A DNA stretch of 61,501 nt, taken from an uncultured Bacteroides sp. (GTDB taxonomy: Bacteria; Bacteroidota; Bacteroidia; Bacteroidales; Bacteroidaceae). The DNA lies in assembly GCA_949296415.1 (NCBI GenBank), contig CASFQC010000011.1, positions 1 through 61,501 on the forward strand, given 5' to 3'. Shown here piece after piece: positions 8,245 to 17,330 of this stretch (position 1 is the stretch's first letter; each line of letters opens with the position of its first letter). The notes beneath the pieces were generated by a model. That model searched no databases. It saw only the letters and a program-made list of their open reading frames with translations, and was not told where the DNA came from. The position numbers and the translations under genes were made by a program.

Positions 8245-10284
8245 TCATTCTGTGGCACGTGGGAAGGCACTGACGCGTAGTCGGGCCGCTCCCATGGGGA
8301 TGAGCGTGATGTCTTCCTTCTTCTCCATGGCGCATCCTTCCATGGGCAATACGCCGCACATGCCGGTCTCGTCGGGTTGCCATTCGGGGATGATGCGTCC
8401 TTGGGCTTTCACTTCCAGCGGCACACTTTCCGCAGTGAAGGGAAAGTCATCCTCCGGCCAGGGTTTCCACTGCACTTCCAGTCCGTCCAGCGGGTTCTTT
8501 TCGGGCAGTACCAGGGCGTAGTTCCAGGGCGAGTCGGGATATATCTCTGTGGTGGGCCATGCGCTGGCGTCGGCACCTTCCTGCCATTTGGAGTCCCATA
8601 TGGCGGTCTCGCGGCTGTCTTTCTTCACGGTACGTTCCTTTATTTTCAGCGAGAGGGTCAGCGGGCCGTAGTCCACACTCACACTGTTGCGGTTCACCTG
8701 CCAGGTGCGCATGCGCAGGGTCATGGGCAGACCCAGTGTCACCTGGTCGCCTTCGCTCCATTGGCGTTCTATGCGCACATACTGTCCGGCGGCTTGGGTT
8801 ATGCGCTGTTTTTTCCCGTTCACTTTCACCGTGGCGCCGTCGGCCCATTCCGGTATGCGCAGGTAGAGCGGGAAGGTCACGTCCTTGGGTGTGGCTATGC
8901 TTATCTCCACCCCTTCCTCAAAGGGATAACGGGTTTCCTGTGTCAGCTTCACCTCGGTTCCCCCGGCCACTTTGGCTGTGGTGGTGCTGGCGGCGTAGAG
9001 CACGGTGGCCAGTCCGCCGTCATTGGTGGCCATCACCAGATGTTGGGCGTAGTAGGGCCATCCTTGTGCGTGGTTGTGCTGGCAGCATCGGCTGCTGAAG
9101 GGGTTCATGGAGAGGAAGGGACCGCTGTTGTCTATGCTGGGATGATGGTTTTTCGAGTCGCTCACTGTGTGGTTGGGGGCTGTGATGTAGCGCAGTGCGC
9201 GGAAGTCGGGCATCACGGCTGCGGGGTAGGTGTTGAATGCCACATCTTCGCAGTGGTCGGCCCAGAAGGGGTCTCCGGTTATGCCCAGCATGATTTCGTC
9301 CGACGCCATCTGTTCTACCATGCCGCAGGTTTCCACGCCCTGTCTCGGGTCAATGTATCCCATGCGGGCGTTCTCGTCTGCTCCGAACATGCCTCCCGGC
9401 ACTTGTCCGAAGGTGCGGCGTATGAGCTGGTGCGTGTTGTACGAGGCGCGCAGCTGTGCGGAGTCTTTGCTCAGCAGGTAGTTGGTGGCGGGCTCGCGGA
9501 AGCCTTGGGCTATGTTCACGTTGTGCCAGTTGGGCAACGCGGAGGGTTGCATCCAGTTGGCGGTGTTGCGGTGTAGTTTCTCTATCAGCCGGGGCAGTGC
9601 GGGATCTCCGGTGCGGTTGTACAGCCAGATGACGCTCCACATGTTGTCTCCTCCCCGGCTGTTTTCCCAGTAGTCTTTCAGGAAGTCTTCGTCGGCCACG
9701 GTCAGTTGCCAGTGGAAGTATTTGGTCATGAGGTCTATCACCCTTTGGTCTCCCGTATATTCGTAGTAGGACTGCATGCACCACAGCATGATCATCTGTC
9801 CCCACAGCTCGCGCTTTCCGTTGCGCAGGTTTACGGGGCCGAAGTATCCGTCGGGCTGTTGGCTCTTGAAGGCTCCTTCCAGCCATATTTTGGTTTCGGC
9901 TATCATCTTTTCGTCGCCCAGTATGTAGGCCAGGTCTCCGTAGCCCTTCAGCCAGTAGGGCACCTCTTCCCATCCGTGGTCTCCTCCGTTGGTCAGCCAG
10001 GCGTTGTTGTTTTTGTCCAGCCAGGCGCTTATTTCGCCCAAGTGTCCGGTCAGTCCGTCACGTTGCAGTTCCAGGTATTTCTTCAGCCATCCGTGTGGCT
10101 CTATGCTGCCCGTGGGCAGCTTTATCAGGGAGCAGGCTTGCAGCGGAGCCTTTCCGGTGGGGTAGAGCGCGGCTTTTGTCTCTGTATCAGGGCGTGGCAC
10201 CACGCTTACCGACGATTCCTGCGCGGCAGTCTTTAAGCCGGTCAGGGCCGCGAACAGGAAGATAAGTAAAGTAGTTTTTTTCAT
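8245..10284 (-). CDS. GH127/GH146-like (DUF1680) glycosidase
   Basis: I place the start at 10284 (MKKTTLLIFLFAALTGL, signal peptide), giving 679 residues; the frame is open 135 bases further upstream but that stretch is not signal-like. Family residues are visible: VETCGMVE near 317-319 and SRCCQHN near 398-399. These correspond to the Glu, Cys and Cys-Cys ligands that bind zinc and supply the Cys nucleophile in HypBA1-type beta-L-arabinofuranosidases, with similar spacing. An N-terminal helical barrel is followed by a beta-domain after about 440. It leads the operon with GH76 and GH92. Activity on arabinofuranose is the family guess; DUF1680 holds several subgroups. Confidence 0.85.
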   Translation of the reverse strand: MKKTTLLIFLFAALTGLKTAAQESSVSVVPRPDTETKAALYPTGKAPLQACSLIKLPTGSIEPHGWLKKYLELQRDGLTGHLGEISAWLDKNNNAWLTNGGDHGWEEVPYWLKGYGDLAYILGDEKMIAETKIWLEGAFKSQQPDGYFGPVNLRNGKRELWGQMIMLWCMQSYYEYTGDQRVIDLMTKYFHWQLTVADEDFLKDYWENSRGGDNMWSVIWLYNRTGDPALPRLIEKLHRNTANWMQPSALPNWHNVNIAQGFREPATNYLLSKDSAQLRASYNTHQLIRRTFGQVPGGMFGADENARMGYIDPRQGVETCGMVEQMASDEIMLGITGDPFWADHCEDVAFNTYPAAVMPDFRALRYITAPNHTVSDSKNHHPSIDNSGPFLSMNPFSSRCCQHNHAQGWPYYAQHLVMATNDGGLATVLYAASTTTAKVAGGTEVKLTQETRYPFEEGVEISIATPKDVTFPLYLRIPEWADGATVKVNGKKQRITQAAGQYVRIERQWSEGDQVTLGLPMTLRMRTWQVNRNSVSVDYGPLTLSLKIKERTVKKDSRETAIWDSKWQEGADASAWPTTEIYPDSPWNYALVLPEKNPLDGLEVQWKPWPEDDFPFTAESVPLEVKAQGRIIPEWQPDETGMCGVLPMEGCAMEKKEDITLIPMGAARLRVSAFPRATE

Positions 10285-10381
10285 AAATTGTTTGTTGTAA
10301 TTAAAAGGTATAATTGAAAGTTCTTTTTCGTATTCCGGTCCTTCATGTGTGGGGAAAAGCGGAAGATGCTTCTGCCTCACT

Positions 10382-10389
10382 TTGCAAAA
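10382..10389 (-). promoter_or_regulatory. Probable -7 box for the GH127-GH76-GH92 operon
   Basis: Reads CACTTTTG on the minus strand, one mismatch from TAnnTTTG, 98 bases before the start at 10284. The interval 10285-10633 between divergent genes holds no other gene. A TACTTTG-like element at 10523-10529 points the other way, toward the GH43-like gene. Confidence 0.35.
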
Positions 10390-10633
10390 GTGGGTAAAAA
10401 AAACGGGAAATATTGTCATTTGCCGTTCAAAAACTATGAACTATTGACCAAAATGGGCCTTTTTCTTCATATTCTGTTCTGTTTGCCGCTTGCTTTAGTA
10501 GGATAGCTCGGAAAAAAGTCGTTACTTTGCCTACGACATGCACGTCATGCCTGCGTCCTGTTTCCGCCTTTCCGGCTTTGTGCTTCGGGTTGTGACGGGC
10601 GGATTTTCCACCTTTTTCATCGTACGTTGATAT

Positions 10634-11710
10634 ATGAAGTCAGTCTTGTCGTTTACCTTCTTGTCTGCCATAGCAGTCCTGGCCTCAAGCTCGTGTTCGG
10701 GTGCGGGCGGATGGGGCGGGCGCATGAGCGCGGCCGACAGTGCCCGTTATTACCACAATCCGATACTCGACAGCGGCGCCGAGCCTTACGCTGTGTATTA
10801 CGACGGCTATTATTATTACACCCAGGGGGGTGAGGACCGTGTGGTGTTGTGGAAGACCGCCGACCTGGCCGATTTGCGCCAGGCCGAGACCAGGACGGTA
10901 TACACGCCTCCGGCCGGCATTCCGGGTCAGCACATGTGGGCTCCCGAACTTCACCGCATAGACGGCAAGTGGTACATCTATTATACGGCAGACGACGGCT
11001 TTACCGACCACCACCGCCTCTATGTGGCGGTCAACCCCTCGGTTGACCCTATGGAAGGGACGTTCTCCTATGCTTCCTGTCTGTCTTCAGACTGGGGCAT
11101 ACACCCCACAACCTTTGAGGTGAAGGGGCGGCGGTATCTGCTGTGGTGCGGATGGCCGTACCGGCGTATCGGCGAGGAGAACCAGTGCATTTATATAGCC
11201 CCTATGCGCAGCCCTACCGAGGTGGATGGGGAACGTGTGCTCATCAGCCGTCCGCAATATGTGTGGGAACGCCAGTGGGTGAGTCCTGACGGCAACCGCC
11301 TGGCTCATCCCACCTATGTGAACGAGAACCCTCAGGCTTTTGTCAGCCGGGACCGGGTGTTTGTCTATTACGGTGCGAGCGGTTCATGGACGCCTTATTA
11401 TTGCGTGGGTAAGCTGGAGGCCGACATAGACAGCGATTTGCTTGACCCTGCCTCCTGGCACAAGAGTCCCGAACCTGTGTTCCGTATGAACATACGCGAC
11501 AGTGTGTTCAGTGTGGGCGGCATCTGCCTGGTGTCCGGTCCGCAGGACAGCTGCCGGTGGATGCTTTACCATGCCCGTACCCAGCCTTGTGACGAACCGG
11601 GTTCGAGCGACTCGCGCACACCGCGTCTGCAACCCATCTCTCTGGACAGTTGCGGGGAGCCGCAGCTGGGATTTCCCTTTAAGCTTGACACGTTACTGGA
11701 AAGGCGTTGA
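10634..11710 (+). CDS. GH43-like lipoprotein with altered catalytic positions
   Basis: The protein has 358 residues. A lipoprotein signal ends ASSSC with Cys at 21. The five-blade propeller start YYHNPILDSGAEPYAVYYDG matches the GH43 opening, but the usual catalytic-base Asp (consensus xDPxV) is Glu (residue about 50). HMWAPELHRIDGKWYIYYTA is a strong GH43 block. The site where many members have Asp (pKa modulator, around IDPT) reads GIHPTTF at about 155, with His. NENPQAF near 231 could supply the acid Glu. It may be a subfamily with other residues, or a binding-only protein. It stands alone, divergent from the GH127-like operon. Confidence 0.75.
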   Translation: MKSVLSFTFLSAIAVLASSSCSGAGGWGGRMSAADSARYYHNPILDSGAEPYAVYYDGYYYYTQGGEDRVVLWKTADLADLRQAETRTVYTPPAGIPGQHMWAPELHRIDGKWYIYYTADDGFTDHHRLYVAVNPSVDPMEGTFSYASCLSSDWGIHPTTFEVKGRRYLLWCGWPYRRIGEENQCIYIAPMRSPTEVDGERVLISRPQYVWERQWVSPDGNRLAHPTYVNENPQAFVSRDRVFVYYGASGSWTPYYCVGKLEADIDSDLLDPASWHKSPEPVFRMNIRDSVFSVGGICLVSGPQDSCRWMLYHARTQPCDEPGSSDSRTPRLQPISLDSCGEPQLGFPFKLDTLLERR

Positions 11711-11745
11711 CGAAGGGGAACGGGGGAAGAGGCCGGGAAAAGGCT
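11709..11745 (+). repeat. Fragment of repeat family A
   Basis: GACGAAGGGGAACG and GGCCGGGAAAAGGCT closely match 2271-2308 in copy 1. It begins at the stop codon of the GH43-like gene and is followed 23 bases later by a longer copy. Confidence 0.55.
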
Positions 11746-11767
11746 TGGGGACAGACTGAATAATCTT

Positions 11768-11940
11768 AGAGCCTGTTTAAATTTTGCTCAGCCTTATTTT
11801 GAGGGCTGTTTCCGGGGATATTTTCCGGTTCTTATTCGTCACATAGCCCGCAATGCTCCTCATAAGGATAGGGAAAAATCCTCGAAAATCTTCTTTAGAA
11901 AATTGCCGGAATAAAATCAAAACAGCTTCTTGAAAAGGGA
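11768..11940. repeat. Dispersed repeat family A, copy 2
   Basis: Starts AGAGCCTGTTTAAATTTTGC. Its right half, read in reverse, matches copy 1 (GAAGCTGTTTTGA, TTATTCCGG, AATTTTCTAAAGAAGATTT, CGAGGATTTTT), and its left half matches the reverse of the right end of the 49401 copy. Small frames across it are not credible genes. Confidence 0.75.
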
Positions 11941-12799
11941 AGAAACAACAGACTTTAACACTTTCTTTGCGAATTTGTCTTTTTGTCGGCCGCAAACTGT
12001 TTTCTTCTGCATTAAGATGTTAAAACGGATGTAATGCTGACAAGCCGTTTTTAGAGTTTGTCCCTCCAAAGAAGTTCGGATGAATATTTATGCAGCAATT
12101 TCTGCATATTTATGCAAAAAACGTCTGATTTTGTGTTTTTGATGGATATTTATTCATTTGTTTTCCGGAAAAGAACCTGTAAAAGTCGGACGGATGACCT
12201 GTCATCCGCCGACGAATGATATATTGTCCGTCGGTTGGTCATAGTTCATTCGTCGGCGGGCAAGCCTTCGGCAATTCTTTGGGGCGGAAAAAAGCGTTTT
12301 TTCGCTATATTTTGAGTGAAAACGAAATGTTAAAAAATCTCGGTAATATATTGTATAGCAAATAAATAAGTCAAAAAACGGCGAAAATGCGCGCGATTTT
12401 TTCCACCGGGCTTCAGTCTGGCCAGAAATACGCGATTCTCCGTGTTAAAAGAATGCAAAGTGTCAGATTGCTGTTTTCGGGCGGCGTCCGGAGGTAACGG
12501 ATGGAGGTATTGCGGAGCGGTGTAGGGGATGTTTTTGCTTTTCTTGATGATAATAGTTTACAAATAAATATTTTGCCATTCCCTTTTCCTGCCTTACGTG
12601 CAAGGCAAATTGTTTCTTGTAGGGGAAAATGTGCAAATGTTCTCGTGCACGAAAGAAATGTGCAGTTCTTACAGTCAGAATAAGTGTAAAACAGGGTAAG
12701 TGGATAATATTTACATTAAAAGTCCTGTTGTTTACTTAAAATTTATTAAAAACCACGTGGGCTTATAGGGATTCTTACGGTCAGGGGAAATATATTTCC
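11941..12799. other. Gene-free interval with palindromes
   Basis: About 860 bases between repeat copy 2 and the GH105 promoter. I see no convincing coding sequence; the short frame at 12501-12683 has no family match or ribosome site. It holds CGGATGAC/GTCATCCG (12191-12208), a 13-bp inverted repeat (12207-12258) and A/T-rich direct repeats near 12083-12117 (ATATTTATGCA twice). It could be regulatory DNA for the carbohydrate genes or decayed sequence. Confidence 0.5.
12191..12258. repeat. Nested palindromes upstream of GH105
   Basis: CGGATGAC (12191-12198) pairs with GTCATCCG (12201-12208). Directly following, CGCCGACGAATGA (12207-12219) pairs perfectly with TCATTCGTCGGCG (12246-12258) around 26 bases that include CCGTCGG. 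A cruciform, RNA hairpin or a regulator site are all possible. Confidence 0.7.
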
Positions 12800-12807
12800 T
12801 ACATTTG
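12800..12807 (+). promoter_or_regulatory. -7 box for the GH105 gene
   Basis: TACATTTG is an exact TAnnTTTG match, 129 bases before the ATG at 12937, implying an untranslated leader of about 120 bases. Confidence 0.6.
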
Positions 12808-12936
12808 TCCTGTCCGACAAGGGCGGGCGGAGCTGCTTGGAGTGAAAGGAGGGAGTTACACCTTATTAATATATATAAGCTTCGGGCGCTTCAGATTATT
12901 AACTAATAACCTATATCAATTCAAAAAAGTAGATTT

Positions 12937-14058
12937 ATGAAGAAAAAGATCCAATTCATCTGGACATTGCTGCTGGCCGCATTCATCGGTGCGAATACCG
13001 CGTCAGCGCAAGGCGACTATTTCGACAATTTCCCTGTTCAGGCCAATCCGAAGACGGTGGGCAAGAGGATAGCCGAGCGTTTCCTCAAGAGCGGTCACCA
13101 GCTCTATGGTGACCGTGGCATACACTATGCCGAAGTGTGCACCTGGTATGGCGCTCTCCGCTTTGCCGAACAGACCGGTGACAAGAAACTCATCCAGCAG
13201 CTGCGCAACCGCTTCGAGCTGCTTTTCCACATAGAGAAGGATTTGCTTCCGCCTCCTATACACGTAGACCAGAACATGTTTGGCTGCCTGCCGCTGAAAC
13301 TCTACAGGCTTACGGGTGACGAGCGTTATAAGGATATGGGTCTGATGTATGCCGACACCCAATGGACATTGCCCGAGAAAGCCAATGACGAGGAAAAGAA
13401 GTGGGCCAAGAAAGGCTATTCTTGGCAGACTCGTCTGTGGATAGATGACATGTACATGATTACCATCGTGCAGGCCGAGGCCTATCATACTACGGGCGAC
13501 AAGAAGTACATCAACCGTGCCGCTGAGGAGATGGTGCTCTATCTGGACGAGCTGCAGCACCCCAACGGACTGTTCTATCACGCTCCTGACGTGCCTTACT
13601 ATTGGGGACGAGGCGACGGTTGGATGGCTGTGGGCATGACCGAGCTGCTGCTCAACCTGCCGGAGAATGACAAAAACCGCAAGCGCATCATGGAAGGCTA
13701 TCTGCTGATGATGGAAAACCTGAAGAAATATGTCAACCGTGACGGCCTGTGGAACCAGCTTATTGACCAGCCTGATTTTTGGACGGAGACTTCCGGATCG
13801 GCCATGTTTGCCTATGCCATGATACTGGGCGTGCAGAACGGCTGGCTTGACAAGGAAGAGTATGCTCCCGTAGCCCGCAGGGCATGGCTCATGTTGTGCA
13901 ACTACATCAATGACGACGACAAGCTGACCGAAGTCTGCATCGGTACCGGCAAGAAGAACAGCAAGCAGTACTACATGGACCGTCCCCGCATTGCCGGCGA
14001 CTATCACGGACAGGCTCCTATCCTGTGGTGTGCTTTTGCTCTCTTGAACGGGAAATAA
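12937..14058 (+). CDS. GH105 unsaturated rhamnogalacturonyl hydrolase
   Basis: The protein has 373 residues. A Sec signal ends TASAQ near residue 25. Family blocks visible are WIDDMYM near 168 (the acid Asp of YteR-type enzymes), YYWGRGDGWMAVGM near 223 and ETSGSAMFAYA near 285, in an (alpha/alpha)6 barrel of normal length. GH105 hydrates the 4,5-unsaturated uronic acid left by pectin or other lyases, releasing the keto sugar. Periplasmic location is implied by the signal. It has its own promoter and a terminator at 14093-14127, so it is probably transcribed alone. It suggests that a lyase acts upstream; none is in this block, although an alginate-lyase-family gene lies at 56434. Confidence 0.88.
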   Translation: MKKKIQFIWTLLLAAFIGANTASAQGDYFDNFPVQANPKTVGKRIAERFLKSGHQLYGDRGIHYAEVCTWYGALRFAEQTGDKKLIQQLRNRFELLFHIEKDLLPPPIHVDQNMFGCLPLKLYRLTGDERYKDMGLMYADTQWTLPEKANDEEKKWAKKGYSWQTRLWIDDMYMITIVQAEAYHTTGDKKYINRAAEEMVLYLDELQHPNGLFYHAPDVPYYWGRGDGWMAVGMTELLLNLPENDKNRKRIMEGYLLMMENLKKYVNRDGLWNQLIDQPDFWTETSGSAMFAYAMILGVQNGWLDKEEYAPVARRAWLMLCNYINDDDKLTEVCIGTGKKNSKQYYMDRPRIAGDYHGQAPILWCAFALLNGK

Positions 14059-14092
14059 CCTCCCTTTTTTATTAGTTAGATAACCGGTGGAC

Positions 14093-14137
14093 GAGTCGGG
14101 AAGTATCCGTTTGGAGCTTCCCGGCTCTCCTTCTTTT
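14093..14137 (+). terminator. Terminator after GH105
   Basis: Arms 14093-14103 (GAGTCGGGAAG) and 14117-14127 (CTTCCCGGCTC) form 11 pairs with one wobble and a 13-base loop, followed by T-rich TCCTTCTTTT. Confidence 0.75.
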
Positions 14138-14403
14138 CCAACCATTCTCTTTCCCGACGGCTTCTTTCCGTATTACTGCCTATAAAATTTTTTCTTTTTT
14201 TTGTCCCTGTCCGACTGTCGTGAGACAGCTTCTTCCGGATTCAGGGAATGTCCGTTTCCTCTCTGGAGAAAAAGCATAATTTCCCCTCTTTTGATTGGAA
14301 AATACACCTTAAAAGCCTTTTTCGGACGGATAAATCCGATGGTTTGAACAGATTTTTATAGTTTCTGACTTGTATTTTCTAATAACTATTCTTTCTCTCA
14401 CGT

Positions 14404-14411
14404 TATCTTTG
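14404..14411 (+). promoter_or_regulatory. -7 box for the GtaA-like gene
   Basis: TATCTTTG, an exact TAnnTTTG match, 97 bases before the ATG at 14508. The rest of 14138-14403 holds only a small CTGTC-GTGA-GACAG hairpin (14215-14228) and A/T-rich DNA. Confidence 0.65.
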
Positions 14412-14507
14412 CAGCGTGTGCTGGCGTAAAAGCGCAAGATATTTTCATGCGCCGTGCACCGTTTGCGCTACTATTTACTTTATTTATTAATTAATACCTA
14501 TCTGTTA

Positions 14508-17018
14508 ATGAAACGGACAAACTTTTTCGCGGCTGTCATGGCCGCAGGCATTTTCTGCCAGGCACAGGCCGACAATCTGTTCACGCCGGTCGTGCAGACG
14601 GAACTGAGAGCCCCTTCAGTGCCGCTTATCACTTCAGATCCTTATTTCTCCGTCTGGTCTCCCTATGACAAGCTGTATGAGGGAGCCACCACACACTGGA
14701 CCAACACCGAGTATCCGCTGGTGGGCGCCGTGCGTGTGGACGGTACAGTCTATCGCTTCATGGGTAAGGTCAACCTGGAAGCCCTGTTACCTATGGCAGG
14801 TAGCGAAGCTTGGGAAGGTGCCTACACCTTTGAGACTCCTGCGGGCGAATGGACGGGAGTGGATTACGATGCCAACAGCTGGAAACGTGGCAAGGGCGCT
14901 TTCGGCACGCGCGACCAGCAGGCCATCGGCACCGAGTGGAAGTCGGAAGACATCTGGGTGCGCCGTGAGTTCACGCTGGATCAGGTGCCTGAAGGCGACG
15001 TATGGCTGCAATACTCACACGACGATGTGTTTGAGCTTTATCTGAACGGAGAGAAGCTTGTGGGCACCGATTATTGCTGGAACAACAATGTGCGCCTGAA
15101 ACTCACCGAAAAGACAGTCAAGAACTTGCGCGCAGGAAAGAACGTTATCGCCGCACACTGCCACAATACGACTGGCGGAGCCTATGTGGACTTCGGCCTG
15201 TTTGTGCCCAACTCCAAGGCGGTGGCTTTCGAGAACACGGCCGAGCAGAAGTCGGTGTACGTATTGCCCACCTCTACTTATTATACTTTCACTTGCGGAC
15301 CGGTGGAACTGGACGTGGTATTCACCGCTCCTGCCCTGATGGACGACCTTGACCTGATGTCCACACCTATTAATTATGTGTCCTATCAGGTACGCTCCAA
15401 GGATAAGAAGCAGCATGACGTGCAGGTCTATTTCGAGACCACTCCCCAGCTCACCATCAACGAACTGACCCAGCCCACCGAGGCCAAGACCATGCGCCAG
15501 GGCGGTCTGGAGTATGTCACCGCAGGTTCCATAGAGCAGCCTTACACAGCTCGTCGCGGCGACCTCATCTGCATAGATTGGGGTTATCTCTATCTGACGG
15601 GTGCCGGACGCAACTCCGACGTAAGCCTGGGCGACTACAACAATACCAAGGCCGTGTTTGCCAATGAAGGCCGTTTGCCCGAAGGCGAGACCAAGATGGT
15701 GACACGCAATCCCAAGGACATGCCTGCCATGGCCTACACCGACAATCTGGGCCAGGTGGACAACAACGGCAAGAGCGGTTACCTCATGCTGGGCTATGAC
15801 GATGTGTATGCACTGGAATACATGTACCAACGCCGCATGGCTTACTGGAAGCATGGCGGCAAGGTGACCATATTCGACGCTTTCCAGCGTGCACGCGACA
15901 ACTATGAAAGCGTGATGCAGCGTTGCCGTGACTGGGATGCCATGATTATGCGCGATGCCGAACGTGCCGGCGGACGTAAGTATGCCGAGATTTGTGCCGC
16001 TTCCTACCGTCAGGTGATTGCCGCCCACAAGCTGTTCGAGGACGAGAAAGGCAACCTGCTCTTCTTCTCCAAGGAGAACAACAGTAACGGTTGTGTCAAC
16101 ACGGTAGACCTGACCTATCCGTCGGCTCCGCTCTTCCTCTGCTACAATCCCGACCTGCAGAAGGCTATGATGACCAGCATATTCGAGTACAGCGCCACTG
16201 GCCGCTGGAACAAGCCTTTCCCCGCACACGACCTGGGTACTTACCCCATTGCCAACGGACAGGTGTACGGTGGCGACATGCCTATAGAAGAGGGTGGTAA
16301 CATGGTTATCCTGGCTGCTGCCATCGCCAAGATTGAAGGCAACGCCGACTACGCCAAACGTTACTGGGACCTGCTGACCATATGGACCGACTATCTGGTA
16401 GAACACGGTCAGGATCCCGCCAACCAGCTTTGCACCGACGACTTTGCCGGACACTGGGCACACAACGCCAACCTCTCCATCAAAGCCATCATGGGTGTGG
16501 CCGGGTATGCCGAAATGGCACGTATGCTGGGTATGGACGATGTGGCCGACCGCTACGCCGCCAAAGCCAAGGAGATGGCTGTGATATGGGAAAAGACCGC
16601 ACGCGACGGCGACCACTACCGTCTGGCCTTTGACCGCCCCAACACCTGGAGCCAGAAGTACAACATCATTTGGGACAAAATGTGGAATCTCAACATATTC
16701 CCCAACAACGTCATTGAGAAGGAACTGAAGTACTACCTCACCAAGCAGAACGAGTTCGGCTTGCCGCTCGACAGCCGCAAGGAGTACACCAAGTCCGACT
16801 GGATTATGTGGACGGCTGCCATGGCTCCCGATATGGAGACGTTCCAGAAGTTCGTTGATCCCTTATATAAATATGTGGACGAGACCACAACCCGTGTGCC
16901 CATCAGCGACTGGTATCACACCGAAGGCGGTGAGTGGGTAGGCTTCCGTGCACGTTCCGTAATCGGTGGCCACTGGATGCAGGTGCTTATGCAGAAGATG
17001 CAGGACAAGCAGCAATAA
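14508..17018 (+). CDS. GtaA-like (DUF4965/DUF1793) secreted protein
   Basis: I start at 14508 (MKRTNFFAAVMAAGIFCQAQA, signal peptide), giving 836 residues; upstream ATG at 14454 only adds a leader-like stretch. The order is an N-terminal DUF4964/DUF5127 beta region, an inserted jelly-roll resembling GH2-type sugar-binding domains (about 112-235: WVRREFTL, LQYSHDDVFELYLNGEKL), then the DUF4965 and DUF1793 helical barrel (GYDDVYALEYMYQRRMAYWKH, WDLLTIWTDYLVEHGQDPANQL, TKSDWIMWTAAMA). The family is named for fungal glutaminase A, but many Bacteroides members sit in glycan loci and their activity is unclear; the barrel resembles glycosidases. It has its own promoter and terminator and lies just before the SusCD operon. 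Confidence 0.8.
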   Translation: MKRTNFFAAVMAAGIFCQAQADNLFTPVVQTELRAPSVPLITSDPYFSVWSPYDKLYEGATTHWTNTEYPLVGAVRVDGTVYRFMGKVNLEALLPMAGSEAWEGAYTFETPAGEWTGVDYDANSWKRGKGAFGTRDQQAIGTEWKSEDIWVRREFTLDQVPEGDVWLQYSHDDVFELYLNGEKLVGTDYCWNNNVRLKLTEKTVKNLRAGKNVIAAHCHNTTGGAYVDFGLFVPNSKAVAFENTAEQKSVYVLPTSTYYTFTCGPVELDVVFTAPALMDDLDLMSTPINYVSYQVRSKDKKQHDVQVYFETTPQLTINELTQPTEAKTMRQGGLEYVTAGSIEQPYTARRGDLICIDWGYLYLTGAGRNSDVSLGDYNNTKAVFANEGRLPEGETKMVTRNPKDMPAMAYTDNLGQVDNNGKSGYLMLGYDDVYALEYMYQRRMAYWKHGGKVTIFDAFQRARDNYESVMQRCRDWDAMIMRDAERAGGRKYAEICAASYRQVIAAHKLFEDEKGNLLFFSKENNSNGCVNTVDLTYPSAPLFLCYNPDLQKAMMTSIFEYSATGRWNKPFPAHDLGTYPIANGQVYGGDMPIEEGGNMVILAAAIAKIEGNADYAKRYWDLLTIWTDYLVEHGQDPANQLCTDDFAGHWAHNANLSIKAIMGVAGYAEMARMLGMDDVADRYAAKAKEMAVIWEKTARDGDHYRLAFDRPNTWSQKYNIIWDKMWNLNIFPNNVIEKELKYYLTKQNEFGLPLDSRKEYTKSDWIMWTAAMAPDMETFQKFVDPLYKYVDETTTRVPISDWYHTEGGEWVGFRARSVIGGHWMQVLMQKMQDKQQ

Positions 17019-17029
17019 AAGAAACAGGT

Positions 17030-17080
17030 GGAAACGTTCTCCTTCCGCAGGACCTCGCGGCGGGAAGCGTTTCCGCTTTC
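17030..17080 (+). terminator. Terminator after the GtaA-like gene
   Basis: GGAAACG (17030-17036) pairs with CGTTTCC (17068-17074), with an inner CTTCCGC/GCGGGAAG helix, followed by GCTTTC. It is a long two-part stem with a short T-tail. Confidence 0.6.
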
Positions 17081-17170
17081 TCCATGTACACCGTGCCGTG
17101 ACGGGGGAATCCCGCCGGTGTGGTTCCGGAAGAATATTCCGGCGTATGGCCGCGTCAAGGCTTCCAAGAA

Positions 17171-17200
17171 TTTGGCTTTAACAAAGTTTACATATCTTTG
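17171..17200 (+). promoter_or_regulatory. Promoter of the SusCD operon
   Basis: A -33 TTTG at 17171-17174 and a -7 TATCTTTG at 17193-17200 are 18 bases apart, a good match to the Bacteroides consensus. The leader to the ATG at 17331 is about 125 bases. The bound regulator is presumably the hybrid sensor at 29889. Confidence 0.75.
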
Positions 17201-17330
17201 GAAGAAACGCTCTTTTTCTTCCAAAGAATATAAGTATCAATCTTTAAGGCACTTATTATTGATGGAATGATTGTGTAATTCAATTATAGTTATCTTTTTA
17301 GTATTTACCTTTATTAAAATCAAAAGAAGT

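Noticed and set aside
8245-10419. GH127-like start at 10419
   Set aside because: The added 45 residues precede a normal signal peptide and overlap the probable promoter; 10284 fits better.
11777-11995. 72-codon minus-strand frame with a YVTNKNRK stretch
   Set aside because: It is repeat family A; equivalent peptides appear in other copies because of the repeat.
12501-12683. 60-codon frame in the long gap before GH105
   Set aside because: It has no ribosome site, no family resemblance and no neighbour coupling.
15015-16616. Minus-strand open frame of 533 codons across the GtaA-like gene
   Set aside because: It has shadow composition (His/Val/Gly-rich) with no motif; the plus strand has the real protein.
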